From NCBI GenBank assembly GCA_023053545.1, contig JAKZAN010000005.1:1240001-1304000 (forward strand): a stretch of DNA of 64,000 bases. The letters run 5' to 3'. The stretch is from Lepidurus packardi (lineage: Eukaryota; Arthropoda; Branchiopoda; Notostraca; Triopsidae). The notes under the pieces were generated by a model. That model was not told the DNA's origin. It did no database searches and saw nothing but the letters and a program-made list of their open reading frames with translations. Shown here one piece after another: positions 42,401-57,367 of the stretch (position 1 is the stretch's first letter; every line of letters starts with the position of its first letter). The position numbers and the translations under genes were made by a program.

Positions 42401-44339
42401 TGTTAAAGAAGCCTTATGTCGATGAACATTATCCACTCGTTGCTGACATCGAATAACTGTTGAGCCTCCACCTTTTCGTTTCTACGAGACATCTCATCTT
42501 CTCCGAATTCTCAGAAAACATCTCATAAAAACGGCCATTAAGGCAATTCCAATCCCAATTAGTTTGTCATTAGCTTCAGCTATGGTTATTCCAAAACATA
42601 TCAAGCATGCTATGGTCTGCTAATGTATGTATGTATGCTAATAATATAATAGTATTAAAATAATAATAATAGTAAAAATAATACGAAGAATTAAGAAATA
42701 ATTATAAAAATAATAATAGTATGTCTGCTAATAGTTTGCTAATAATATGTATACGTGTATGCTAGTAGCATTTGAATACACTCAATATGTAAACAATAAA
42801 TTTGACCAGTGTTTGAAAACTTTTCTTAAAAGTCCTTTTTTGTACATTTTCAAGTAAATTTTGACTGACACTTGACATTGTGCTTGCTGATAGCCCTAGA
42901 TGACACCGATACCGATGCGAACTATCAACGAAACCCTCAGCTTTAACTTTCCAGTACAGTAGTGGACATGGAGAAGGGATGTGTTTAATTAGAGAGCGAT
43001 TAAACTAGTTGGCCATTTCCAAACGCGTGCGCTAAGGGTTACCTTTAGCCGTTTATCAAGTTGACAACACGCTGTGTTGGGATCTTCACGAACCGCCAAA
43101 CGGTAACCGTCAGCTCAAGCGTCGGGAAAAAGGCTAACCAGGGTGTATTCGCTCTCTGATTTTCCATGTACATGTGTACATTTTCCATGTTCAAGTGTTT
43201 TCGTCCATGTGCATGTGTACTTGGACGAAAACACTTGAACCTAGCCGCAGTGTATCAAAACAGCATTTTTTTTAAGTATACAACTAAAATTAGTATACTT
43301 TTGGTCAATTGTGTACAAGTAATACAATTAGATATATCCGTTGCATATCCGCCTTTACCACAGCTAAAGATAAACTTGAGTCACTTTGAGAAAAGTAGTA
43401 AGCCCCATAATTGATTGACGATAAGGGTCAACTATAAGTATGCGGCTTGGGTACCCTATAGAGAGGAAGTCCTAGGAAAATCGTCCCCCATTTGTCATTT
43501 CTGGAACGGTGATAATTCACAATACCATTATACCTGGTCATGTCGTGGCTGTTGACGCCCCCACTAGCTAACCGCATTCTCTGGCCACAAGTACATCGGC
43601 GATCCATATCTTGCTGTTGCTGGGTCTGACTTCTCCGCTCGCCCATGCTTGTATCCATTCCCTGATGATGAGCTCGCCGATCATTTCTGGCCGGCCGCAT
43701 GGTGGCGTAGTCGGTCCGGTAGTAGGAAGAGGATCGGTCCAGGTGGTCGTTGTAGCTGCTCAACAATCGGTCTTCGTGCACATGTCGTCCAGGTGAGAAG
43801 AGCCAAGGCTGATGTTGATGCGATGATGCGACGTTGTGAGGGTTGCCATGATGATGATGGTGGTGGCTGTGATGACCATGATGAAGAGGCGGCATGTGTT
43901 GTTGATGATGCTGTTGTTGTTGTTGGTTTTGCTGTGGCAGCGGAGGCGTCAGGTGTCCCAGGACGGGCGGGAGTGAATGACGAGTCTCAGCAGCATTCCC
44001 TCGGTCGCGATCCCAGTGACTCAGCGACGAAGAAGACGCACTCGGCGGGGGTGGAGACGTCGTCGAGCAAGTCAGGGAGGAGCAGGAGGGGGGCACTTCG
44101 GTGGGCGAAGTCACGTCGAGTCCGAGAGGCGGCGTGAGCAGCAATGACGAGTCGAAGTCGAGCAACGGAGGCGGAGGCACGAACGGCAAGGCATCCGTGT
44201 CCCTTAGACTCATCTCCGAGGTTGGCGAAGGTAGGCGTGGCCATGACGGACGCACTAAGGGATGCTGCTGTTGCCCCACGTGCGGAACCTCGTCTTCGGC
44301 AGGCATCATCGACGGCCACGCCTCAACCCTGGGAGCCAC
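33483..44339 (-). CDS. Inactive rhomboid protein (iRhom)
   Basis: Fifteen exons (44339-43534, 41382-40264, 39008-38742, 38349-38061, 37910-37740, 37615-37527, 37440-37291, 37231-37045, 36947-36873, 36792-36631, 35798-35710, 35624-35387, 35238-35138, 34134-33981, 33923-33483) total 4338 nt in one frame. The first in-frame Met is at 44309, giving about 1435 residues. A long low-complexity cytosolic N-terminus (His and Gln runs) is followed by a first membrane segment ([20 protein letters not shown]), the Cys-rich iRhom lumenal domain (including GSVCGQDP and [13 protein letters not shown]) and the rhomboid core. The active-site serine is lost: the motif is GPAGA (about 1291-1295), the iRhom signature, while NFAH keeps its histidine (about 1345). 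iRhoms act in the ER and secretory pathway on EGF ligands and ADAM17-type proteases. A 5' exon before 44339 is likely. Confidence 0.94.
34384..34640. mobile_element. TTAGG-bearing small element, truncated copy 3
   Basis: This lies in the iRhom intron 34135-35137. It starts within the left end (CTTCCAGTTTCAGAACC), shares GCAAAACGTTCTCC, ACAGGTGTCAATCG, TTAGCTTAGGTTAG and the TCTCCTAGCTGAAAAAAG block, then stops before the right terminal repeat. Both terminal repeats are lost or degraded, so it is a relic. Confidence 0.75.
35799..36630 (-). other. iRhom intron
   Basis: An 832-bp intron between the exon ending RQQCS and the small exon beginning DLTSTWKKW. It is unique AT-rich sequence with nothing recognised. 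Confidence 0.55.
38350..38741 (-). other. iRhom intron
   Basis: A 392-bp intron in front of the conserved [15 protein letters not shown] exon. Nothing recognised in it. Confidence 0.5.
39009..40263 (-). other. iRhom intron
   Basis: A 1255-bp intron of AT-rich sequence between two low-complexity N-terminal exons. A short plus-strand open frame at 39873-40148 has no domain and is not supported. Confidence 0.5.
41383..43533 (-). other. iRhom intron with AT-rich repeats and a long hairpin
   Basis: A 2151-bp intron between the two N-terminal exons. It holds an interrupted (AAT)n/(TATG)n low-complexity stretch at about 42620-42770 and the perfect inverted repeat at 43189-43240. Confidence 0.5.
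43189..43240. repeat. Perfect 19-bp inverted repeat with 14-nt loop
   Basis: The left arm GTTCAAGTGTTTTCGTCCA (43189-43207) and its exact reverse complement (43222-43240) flank a 14-nt GTGCATGTGT-containing loop. The flanking sequence repeats CATGTACATGTG motifs. Either strand of a transcript could fold into a 19-bp hairpin. It lies inside the first visible iRhom intron. Confidence 0.85.
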
Positions 44340-46570
44340 CTGTCAAAATGCAAGGGAATTTAAGTTTTCGTACTCCTTTATTTTTTAGTTTCTTTCAGGA
44401 AAATAGCCTATAAAGCTGCAGCATGTCCTCTAAAACTTGATAATTCTAGATTACGAGAAAGAAAAGAGTTGGGTTATGTGTTAGTCTGGGAGAACTAAAT
44501 TTTCGGAGACATCAGGAAATAAAGTAAAAAAAAGAGGGTCGGGAAAAAGGGCAGGAAGGGGCTTCCATGTGCAAAGAGGCACGTGGCGAAGGTGGTTAAA
44601 GTAAGAGGCAAACGCGAAGGGGCTCTTCCATGTAAAACGGTTGCGCCAGACTATTGATTCACAGTTATAAGAAGCAACTCCGGAGTGCAGAGAAGCGAAG
44701 GGGCAAGCAAAATGGAATGAAAATTACACGGCCAAGATCAATGAAGGAGAAACCCCTTTTCTGTTTGTTGCTCTCTTGCTAGCTCTTGCTCTGTGCTTCA
44801 CTTCCATGCTGTCTCACCTAGGCTCGCAGCTTCTTCACATGCTTTCCATCCAAAGCAAAAATAAAAAATCCAAGTTTGGCTCCAGTTCCTTTAACGTTAA
44901 TCAAAAGAAAAGGAGCGGAATACAGCTCCAAGTTTGGATCGGAAACTGATGCTGCCATCTCTGAAGCTTGTCCATCAATTACACAACAATGAAAAGGATA
45001 TAGCGTCTAGCAGCGAAGTCTGTCAAAAGAATCTCCAAAAAGACAAAGAAAAGTATAAGAGCATCGATCTTTGAGGTCCTTCGTCTCTGATCCGCTCAGG
45101 AAATTATTTGCCGTGCACAAGTTTCATACGAACCCGACGACTTTCCATATAAAAAAATACAACTCCACACTACAAATATGCGTTTCAATTTTACAGCGGA
45201 TCTTTGTGCTTTCTTTCATTTTCGTCAAGTTCCTCAAGCCAAACTAAAACTACCGTAACCTCCATTTCCTCAAGCCACGCATCATTTGAAACACACGCAA
45301 GATCTTCTGCCAAATTTTTCAGTAAATAATTGCTTCAAAGCAATGAGTTATACGTTAAACGAGCAGTCAGTGGGTACGAAGTAAATATTGCTGCGTCTCT
45401 TGGTGGGTATCTCAAGGTTGGCAGAATTGAAACTGTAGCTCTAAGACCAACAATTAAGCCAGTGCATTTGAAATCTTCCAGCATTGTAATTCTTCTCCTA
45501 GAAAACAAAAATTCTTTCGTTTCTAATTTTGATGGTCCTATTTGGTTTCGTTTTCTGTTACCGAACTGTGTTCTCTTATATAATTCGAAGGCGTGGCGCA
45601 ACTCACGAGCAAAGTTTTTTTTACCAACGCTTTTGTACAATTTCCTCTTTGCTCCATCACCCGCAGAGAGCGAATCCCCACCAGCAAAGCAAGAGGACAA
45701 AAGAAACCGAGATTGTGTACTCTTTCTTAGTTAACCTATATTGATATAATTACATTAGGTATAGGTGTTATTGTCAACCGCCAGCTTCCAAAACAAGACA
45801 AATCCTACAGATCGCGCAGCATGGTTTCTGTATTTCTACCAGACGTTTTTTTTAATATTCCCTAATCCTTATATATTCCATATTCCATAATAGTTTTTTC
45901 CATAATCCTTGTGGCACCAAAATAATACTGATTATCGTTGGACATTTGCACTAACCATCTTACTGTTAAAAGAATAATGGGAACAGAGTAAGGCTGGTTT
46001 TTCTTTTGCTGTCTGTCGACTTACTGCCAGGAAGGGATCCGACAGTAAATAAGCACGAAAGCGGGTAATATCGCGTGGGCGAATTAAGGGAGACCCAAAA
46101 CATGTACACGGAAAGAACTTATACAGCAAGAGAAAGACACATTTGGCTTCGAATTAGCTGCACGACCGGGAGCTTTTCGGTCAAAGTTCAATTCTTAGAA
46201 CACTTTGTGCAATAACTAGCCTGGCATCAGATAAGTATTTAAGAAAGAGAAAGGATAAGCCAAGACTTTACGAAAAGTGTCTCGAATTGAAAGTTGTCGA
46301 TCATAAAGTGCTTTATTCTTATTACATAAATAATTACTATATAAATGTATTAAGAAAAACTTAAACGTTTCCCCCATATAGCTTTCTGCAAATGTACTCG
46401 TGTTCCGGTCTGACGTCAACTTGTTGGCTTTGAAAGGATTCGGAGGAGCTATACGTATCTAGTACGTATTGGTACTTGAGCCTAATATGTACTTTGCATA
46501 TTCCCTTCCAAAACTGAGCAAACGCGCACTCGAACTAGAGGGCTCTTATAGAAAAAATTTAGAGCACAGG

Positions 46571-46650
46571 TTTAAGGCTCCCGTATACCTTGGCTTGTTG
46601 ATGCGAAACAGTCACAGCTGGTGCTCATGTTTGTTATTGTTTCGCGAAAG
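46571..46650. repeat. Dispersed 80-bp repeat, copy 1
   Basis: The segment from TTTAAGGCTCCCGTATACCT to TTTCGCGAAAG matches 62731-62811 at most positions in the same orientation, including GTCACAG-TGG-GCT. Its wider boundaries and family are unknown. Confidence 0.6.
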
Positions 46651-47243
46651 CGGTTACGTAAGAAAGTAAAAAAGGAACGTACAGCTAATTGAACACAGCA
46701 GCACCTTCCGTGAATTCACTTGGATAAGGTCTTGTTTCGTGCATAGAACGACGAATTCTGTCATTTATCTTGAATGTATATTGAATGTATCTTAGTGAAT
46801 AATGTATTGGAATCCTATGCGCTAATAGTACTGGCCTAAAATGCCGTTTTGCTTTACTGTAAAAAGTGGTGGTAGAAATACAGACATTTACAGGGAATAA
46901 GCGTTAGTCTGAATTCCAAACTGAAAGAAGTATAGAAATAGAAGTCCCTGAGCAGGATTAAATCGATTTTTTCCTAGAGTCCCGGAATGATTAAGAACGT
47001 AGCTACGTATTTTATAATAATCTATTACATCTCATTATGACATGATAATAGTAAGGAGGAGTTCAATAACAAGTAAGAAGTTCAATAATATAATGAGATC
47101 GCCTGAGAAATATGTGTCTGTTCTAATGTAGGGTGACACTATAACGCTCCAAGGCATTAATCGTCATGATGATGTTCATTTCTATGTCGTGCTAGATGAG
47201 AAGCCGTTCCTACTGCTTCATCTAGCCAGAGATAGTGCAAATG

Positions 47244-47346
47244 CTCGCTGTCTGATTCGCAGAAAAGATGGAGCAATATCTCTCGAGTTGCAAACTCGTC
47301 GTCTGATTCGCAGAAACTATGGAGCAATAGCTCTCGAGTTGCAAAA
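47244..47346. repeat. 51-bp tandem duplication
   Basis: Two copies of a 51-bp unit, with shared cores CTGATTCGCAGAAA and CTCTCGAGTTGCAAA, lie head to tail. The unit length is a multiple of three, so a short open frame (47189-47401) repeats a peptide motif, but I see no other sign of coding. Confidence 0.7.
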
Positions 47347-50300
47347 CTGCTGGGTCTTGTCCGTCACAATGTCAAAAACTTTTCCTCTCGCACACAATTG
47401 AGATTAAGTGGCAATTAAAACTAACTTATCAACTGTTACTATTTCCTACAATTCTTTCCCATCTTCGAAGAATGGCTGCCGTGCAATGAATTTGGTTTCA
47501 TAAACCAGCATTATTGTTGACTACAATGCCCGACTACCAATCCTATCGTGCATTATAATACCAAATTATTTGGAATGCTTTTCCCACAAAAGGATCCAAA
47601 GGACCAAGACAGATCGAACGGCGACAAGCGAAACTGAATAATCACGCGTCGTTCCCCAACTTTCATTGTAGCAACTTTTTCTCCCTCACTCATAAGATGT
47701 AACCGTTAGCCACTCGTCTTTTGGACTTCTACCAATCCGACACAACTGTTCTAAATTGCCAATATTCCTCCTTTTCTGTCATGCTCTTGACTTGATTGAG
47801 TGTGTGTCTACCGCAACAATAATAAGGCTGTCTTGTGTGCGCTTTGTACAGTCTTCCAACGTAATGCAGTCTTGCACAGGCTTCGTAGTGCTGGCGCATA
47901 CTATAAACTCAAAAATGCAACATTAAGTAAACCAAAAGACATGCATAAATGCGCTCTAATTTCCTTATTTTTCCCACAGCATCACCCCACTTTATATTAT
48001 TAACTATTAAAATCGTATTTTACATTTTAGGAGTATTATCTAAGCTTAGCTAATCACGAAGCCTCAGCAGGAGACACCGGCCTGAAAGATTGCACCGAGT
48101 AATTTCCCATAAGAAGAATGTACTTTACTCCTCTATTCCGGGAAACGTTTCAGTGATCACGTAACGTTCTTTACCAAATCGCGAACATTGCCGACGTGGG
48201 AAAAGCGTTTCTAACCGCTTTTAAGCGTTTCTAACGAATAATAACAAACATCAGTGACCTCTGCGACTGTTTCGCATCACTAAGATTCCAATATTTAGTC
48301 TACAAAATTCGCTCATAAATTCTTACATTTGGAAAAAGTAAGGAAAGCTTGAGCCAGCCGAAGCATTTTTTCGCCGTGAAACTTAAATCCATTTGAATTC
48401 ATATTTTTTGTTAAATTGGAACGTGAAATTGAATGCTACGAATTTGGAACTGTCCTAAAAAACAAAATAACCGTCCGTGAATATTGTATAATATATAGTG
48501 TATAATAACAGTACCTTATAAAGGTTGGAAACTTTTTGCAAGAAACTTAAAAAAAATCAAAGTGCAAAAAGACCAATCTAGAATCTTTTCATTTTAGAGT
48601 AGATGGACTCAGCTTGAACTAATTCTATTCCAGTTCAGGCGGAATGTAATTTTCTAGATATTTTTCATTATTTTTGGTTCAAAACTTTTTTTAAGTTTGT
48701 GTAAAATAGTTGACCTTAGCGAAGTAAAGAATTCCGAGCCTACACATATCAGTTTGGGTAACAAAAATACTAAAATCTAAAAAAAAATAATTAGAAAACA
48801 TGAACGGAAACTTAAAAGATGCCTAGTAAATGGAGGGGATAGGTTTACCCATTCTTGGGTTTTTCAATCATGGTATCGATTCAAGTAAAGTACCCCACTT
48901 TTCTGTAGCGGGGTATTGCGAACGTTTCTGCATCGTCGTCAAATCCCGGAGAATGGAAGACGCGTAAGGACGGTAGACATATACCCATCGCAGCAAGAAT
49001 GCCGCTGAAACGAGGTGCCAGCTTTTCTCTCCTCCTCCAGCACCACTTTAGCCTTTTTTTATACGCTTTAATATGTATGCAGGTGGGGTGTAAACGAGAG
49101 AAGATGAAGTAAAGGCGGATATCGGGAACGCGCAAACATATCCAAAGTGAGTAAAAAGAGATGGATTTTCCCCTGGCAAGTGTGGCCGTGGGAGTTCTTG
49201 ACGAGCCTTACAGCAAAGGGGGGACCACGTTTAGTCTAACTTTTCTACCATGGACAAAAGTCGGCTGCCATCAGCCTTCAAAATCGCGTCCTGAGATTAT
49301 GATGGGTTCTTATTGTACACATTATTCTAACCACAATGAACTTCGTTTCAATTTTCTGAAGAGTCGTTCCCGAGTTATCGATTTGCGAAGTTCGGGCATT
49401 TTCCCACCAAGAAAGCCGTGACGTAGCATCGGTGATGTGAAACCCTAAGGCCTGGCTTACGGGCGCTTGAACGGCTTTCAGTACTTACTACATTTAAAAA
49501 AAAAAAACTATAGGTTCTAACAATTTAATAGCGGAAACTGCCTTGGTGATTTTCCTTGAAACGGCATAGGCCACTTGCTTCATTTCAATACAAAGCGCAG
49601 TTTCAAAAGAACTACACCTCAGGGGATTTTTTGTTAGATACTTGGAATATACAATTGCAGAGCAGAACTTTGAAATGTTTTACCAAGCTGCGTAACGTTT
49701 ACAACAGGAAAACGTAATTTGTAAGGCACTTTAGTTAAGATTTATAACACTACTTAACAGAAATGCAGTGCTAGCGGCGTTACAAATACAAACAGTAAAC
49801 AATGAATTGCTATCGTCATTCGCCGTTTTGAAACGCGTTTGGCGGACCCGAACCGCGAATGGAGTTTTAAAACCCCCTGCGTCCATTTATTTTCGAATTC
49901 GAACTTTTGGCAATGGAATATGGTTGTTACCTAGCGAAAAGCTACTATATGAGATTGATACTGCAAAAAATAATGACGATGAAAAAAATAAAATCTACGA
50001 AAGAGTTGAATTCGGCACTTGAATTGGTAAAATATATATCCCAATCTGAAACGGGCGTTTGACTTAGGCCGGAGAGTAACAATGTAAGAAAGGCGAGTTT
50101 ATTCTCGATGACTATAAGATGAAGCTCGGATCCGGAAGAAGTATTTTACACCACAAAAGAAAAAAAAGTCCTCTAATACGTAAGCAACGCCAAGTCAACG
50201 GCCTTTCAAAATGTCAGCTACGTGCCAAAGAAGTCGTCTGCACTGGTATATACGCGCCACACTGGCTCAGACGACGACTCCACTCTCTTTTATCTAAAGA

Positions 50301-53300
50301 TGCATGCTTATGCCGTTGTTTTCATTATTATTTCGTGTGGCTCTTCTTCTTTGAGAACTTTCTCTGGCAGTCTAGGATGCTTACAGTGCTTGAACGCTCG
50401 GCCGTACAGTACACAGAAAATAGATCGAATGTTTGTACGTCGCATGGCCAGCAGCCAGCAGTGGCGTTTTTTACTTTGACTATTGGATTTGGGAAATACA
50501 GTACAAACAAAAACCACACATTTACGGCAAGAAATTGCCATACTAAAATTACAATAATAGAAAAGCAAATTTATTAATAAAAGGCGTTACGATAAAAATG
50601 TATTAATTTTAATAATAAAATTATCATAAAAATTATGAATAAAAAAAGTGCGTTAAATTTATGAAGCGGTGTGGAATTGTTAAAACGGCAAGCACCTTTT
50701 AAAAAATCAATGAAAAGCTAGGTTGTGGTAATGTCAGGAATTCCTAACTTTCCCCATCGCCTGCCGAAAGGACGCAGCCATACAATAATGAGTTAGTGGA
50801 CAAAAGAAACAATAAATAAGGTCCCGAAAGTAAAGACACGCAGCAAATCGACTGGCTCAGGCCGGACTCGAGCGTTTTATCTGGCCTGATTTTAGTCATG
50901 GCTCAACAATTAAAAATAACGTAGCCTTAGTTAAATATACAGTATTCCCTGCGAAAACTCTTAGGTGCATGTAACGGTTTTTCTGCTCTGAGGATGCACA
51001 AAGTTCTATTACGATGACTTTTATTCGCGCTTCGCTTTCATCGCCCACAAAAATTCTGGCAGTAAATAAGCGAATCATAATTACGCTACGGCCTTTTCTA
51101 GCTATGCTTTGAGCCGTTGAAACGACTATTACACATGCCGGAGCAACGCTAAGAAACCCGGGCCGGTGTATGCCAACTAACCGAACAAATGCCGGTCCTG
51201 GGTACTCTGCCACTAACGTTCGATCTGCTTTTGTTCGGGGGAAGCGATATTTACTCTATACAGTAACATGATCGAAGCTATACAAACACAGAAACTATAT
51301 ATACACATATGGTAACAATTCGTTGGGGTTGCCTAATGCAACACCGTTCGCCAAATTCTATAAGTCTACCAATACATATGGCAAACGGCGTTACAATTAA
51401 GACATTTGTTGATACATATACGTGCACTTCTATTTATTGTTAAAAAAAAATTCAACGAAAATTGCTTTATACGCAGTCTGGATCCTGTAAACACTGATCG
51501 AAGTTGCTCGGTGTTACAGTCTAAGAATGTGAAACCCTAGATTCAACCTTATCCAATGTCACAGACGATTCAATCTAGGCTTTAATTGCCCCGAAGCAGA
51601 ACGCGGCTCTTTCCACCCAGAAAAGAAAACGAAACCCACTGGGCGATTGCATAGAATCCTATAAAGTTTCCTCAGTGGCCATTCTTGTCTAATAAGACCG
51701 GACTCGCCTGAGTTGTGTGAACCAAGAGTCTCAAGAGTAATTTGAGTGATGGGAACCATTTTACGCCCCCTTGTTCAGCACAGCGCCGCTCCTTACGAAA
51801 GGGACGGGTTTCTTGCCGAACGTTTATCGGGGGTAGAGCCGAGCTTGTTCGGGGGGCCAAGTTGTTAGGACTTTGCCATAATTGTTGTCCTTTGTTTTAC
51901 TCTATAGGGTAACTTACGTAGACTTTCTCTAGCTCTTGGGCATAGACATGGCAGCAGCATTGCTGTGCTCCCGCGCTCGCACAAGTTCGGGGAAAAGTTC
52001 TCCCCCACCAAAAAAGCGCTTCGTACCCAACTCGCTGGCGTTACTAGTACACTTTCCAGTGTGGGCGGGTTGGAAAGTCAGGAAAACGAGCTCGCAGGGG
52101 CTTGGCACAGGGGCTATTGATTTTCGTGCTGCTCGGTTCCGTCCGTTGCAAACACTCTTTCTTCTCTCTCTCTATTTCTCTTTCCCTTTCCCTTCCCTGT
52201 AGCCCTTGTTCCTCTCCTTTTCGTCGCCTATTTCTACAGCAATTCCTCTTTTCTTCGCTGCAAGGGGTCCTGGTCAGAACTACGCTGGAGGGCCACGGCG
52301 AACGAATCCGAAGGCGCCTGCCCGTACCTTAGGAAGCTCCTCCTCCAGTGGTAAAGACGTCGGGACAGTTGGGGTGAAAATCCACCAAAAACATACATAA
52401 TGTAGATGGAGGGAAGGGGACGGAACAAAATAGATATCTTCTTATTTCTTTCCCTTTCCTTTTTTGTTGCTGTATTCTAGCTCTCGGTATACGCTTGCGA
52501 CTGTCGATCGGAAGATGAGCCACGCAAAATAATGGAGGGGTGCTCTGGCAACAAAAAGCCCAGACGGGAAAGGTTACTTCGGAAAACTAGGGCATAACGT
52601 GGAAAACCGGGGATCAGAAGGGGTTTTAACATGGGATATAGAATTATAGCTGGGATGAAGAGGAGAAGGGGAAGAAGTAGTCTCTGCTACCCCATATTAC
52701 TGCGCAGACATCACCACACTTTCCTCTCTGCTCCTTTACCTGTAAGTACGAAAAGAGGTGGGATCTGCCATGGTTTCGCACGATGCCGAAACTCGCAATA
52801 ATCCTTTACCTCGGGATTTCTGCAGCACTAGCCCGCGGTCGCGTGGCAGAAGAAATCGGAAATAAAATAAAGAAAAGGGGAGGGACGGTTCAACTCACAC
52901 TAGAGGGCTTCCACTGGCTTGGTTTGATCTGGTTTGGCTTGGCTGTATAACTGCAGTAATAATAAGAGGAAGACGGAAGAAAGAAACCTCACTAGCATAC
53001 GTAAAACCTTCTGGAATTACAATCATGTGTCCCGAAGGTCATCCCATGCTGGGACAGGCGCCTTTTCTATATTGACATGGCGTAGTAATCCAGTACTCGA
53101 TGATTCGTATCCATTGAAATCCGCATGGAAGATATGAGCCAAATCTGCGCAGTTACGCCGAACACAATAATCCAAATCGATGGGCTGAGGAGGAGGGAAG
53201 CTTGTTCTTCACGGGTTAAATCAACATTCACTTTTTTTCGTAAGGGAGGGGGAGTAAGTAGACTTGCACCCAAGTATAGAAAGCTTTCACATTCCATTCG

Positions 53301-54838
53301 ATAGAGCCATTGCTGCACGCACTGCACGCACTTTTCGACCAGCCCTGGTTAATGTTGTCGTTCCATGACAAACGTAGATTAGCACAAACACACACCTTGG
53401 GCGACGAGGAAAACCCTAACCAAGATGGCGATATCCAAGAATGGCGTAACAGAGGAGTAAAACCAGATCGAACCAAGCTTCACTTCCTAGACTGTCGTCT
53501 TGCTGCAGAAATTGCGAGTGAAGGCTAGCGTTGGGTTTGTTCTTAACATGGTTTCACTTGGAGCTGAAACGATGGGTTAAGACAATTCGAGTGGTACAAA
53601 GCCCATCACCGGGGACCAAATGAAGCCTTAAAGGGAGGCGTCTTGCGAGTTGTTTCTCGACTGGGTATCCAAAACGATGTCTACAGGAATGGATCACGGT
53701 TTTGGTCAGTGCACTCTCAATCCACCACTTGAAAAAAGCGAAAGTCTCACTAAAGATGTGTCCTGCTTGCTCGCCGAATGCCTGTGTCAGTTAAAGTTTG
53801 CATAGCAATGACGTCTTCCAGGCCAACAACATCATGCTCCTAAGACAAGACGTTCCCGGTTCCCGTATGCGTGTGGCAAATCCGCGACGACATGGCGGAC
53901 ACAGCAAGGAGCCGTGTTGGTGGCTCCTGCAATGCTCGGCGCAAAGGACCGTAACATTCTGTCTTGGGAGTTGGGAAGCGGAGATTTTGAATCGACTTTT
54001 TTATTTTTATTTTTTTAATAACAGACTGTCTTTCAGAACATAGTGCTATAGGTTTTAAGCAGTCCAAGGATAGCAGTAATTAGGATTTTGAGCGATTTTT
54101 TGCAAATCAAGCAAACGCCGAAATGAATGCTTTCAGTGGAAGCTATCGCCATCTGTGGTTAAAACAGGAATGTTTTCAGTAAACATTCGATTGGCGCGAA
54201 TTAAATTAACATATACTGTGTTCATACTTTCAAATAAGTTAGACTTGGCTAAAGGCTTCTTGCAATAATTTTATAAATTTGGTAACGGGATAGCAAAAGA
54301 TTATTGTGGTGTGTTAAAAGGCTCTGGGGACATGTCTTGAAGTTTATTCCCATAGTTACGGCCTACAACATTTACCCAGAAATTCTATAGTATGTAATAA
54401 AGTTTAAATTTAAGTAAAAAACAACAACTTGGTAATAATATACAAAACAATTTTAAAAAATCTTCGTTTATTTACGTGAACTATGAATACGTTGAATGCG
54501 AGGCAAATTAATTGCAACCAGTCGAGTTTGGGTCAATATCTGTATGTATGTTAAAAGTTGATTCTAGCAAAATGACGGCACTTTCCTACAGGAGCTATCT
54601 TACGATTAACACAAGACTCAGAATGAAACCGAGTTAACATTTTGCTTCATTCCAAATGCAATCTGTTTTTGATTGAATTTAAAAAGGAATAAGCCTTTAT
54701 ATTGAAGTATTGAAGATCTGTCTTCACTGCTACTCGACTTTGGGGGAAATAGCTATGTACTGATGATGCGAGTCAGCCTGCGAATTAGTGTGAAATATGA
54801 TTTATCAAAGTTCTCCATAGGTCTTGAACCTTCAACTC

Positions 54839-57009
<2,171 letters not shown>

Positions 57010-57367
57010 GTTGTTGGCAGAGCTGCAACGAGGGCGCTCGAAAATTTCGCGAGCGACGAGCGAGTTCGGTCGTTTAATTTTTTGGCGAGCGCGAGCGAAT
57101 AGCAGGAAGCAATCGCTATTTGTTACGCCATCTAACGGGCAAGCTTTTAGACTATGTAGGAAAGTTTAGTAAATAATTTTCGTTTAATAAATTTTCACAC
57201 TCCACGTTTAAGAATTTTTTACACTCCACGATGATTTTTGTAGTTTTATTGGGCTATGTGTGGGATAGCTAACAAATAAAGAATCAAAGGTTGTAGAAAG
57301 TTCCGTTTTATTATTGAAAGTTGCAGTTCTTTCCCTAGATGGCGTTTAAAAACGAGCGTGAGTGCGC

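Noticed and set aside
43649-44137. A 162-codon plus-strand open frame
   Set aside because: It is antisense to the low-complexity iRhom exon; repeated CAC/CAG codons keep the opposite strand open.
50119-50577. A 152-codon frame overlapping several frames on both strands
   Set aside because: The overlapping open frames in all phases point to composition rather than coding; no domain seen.
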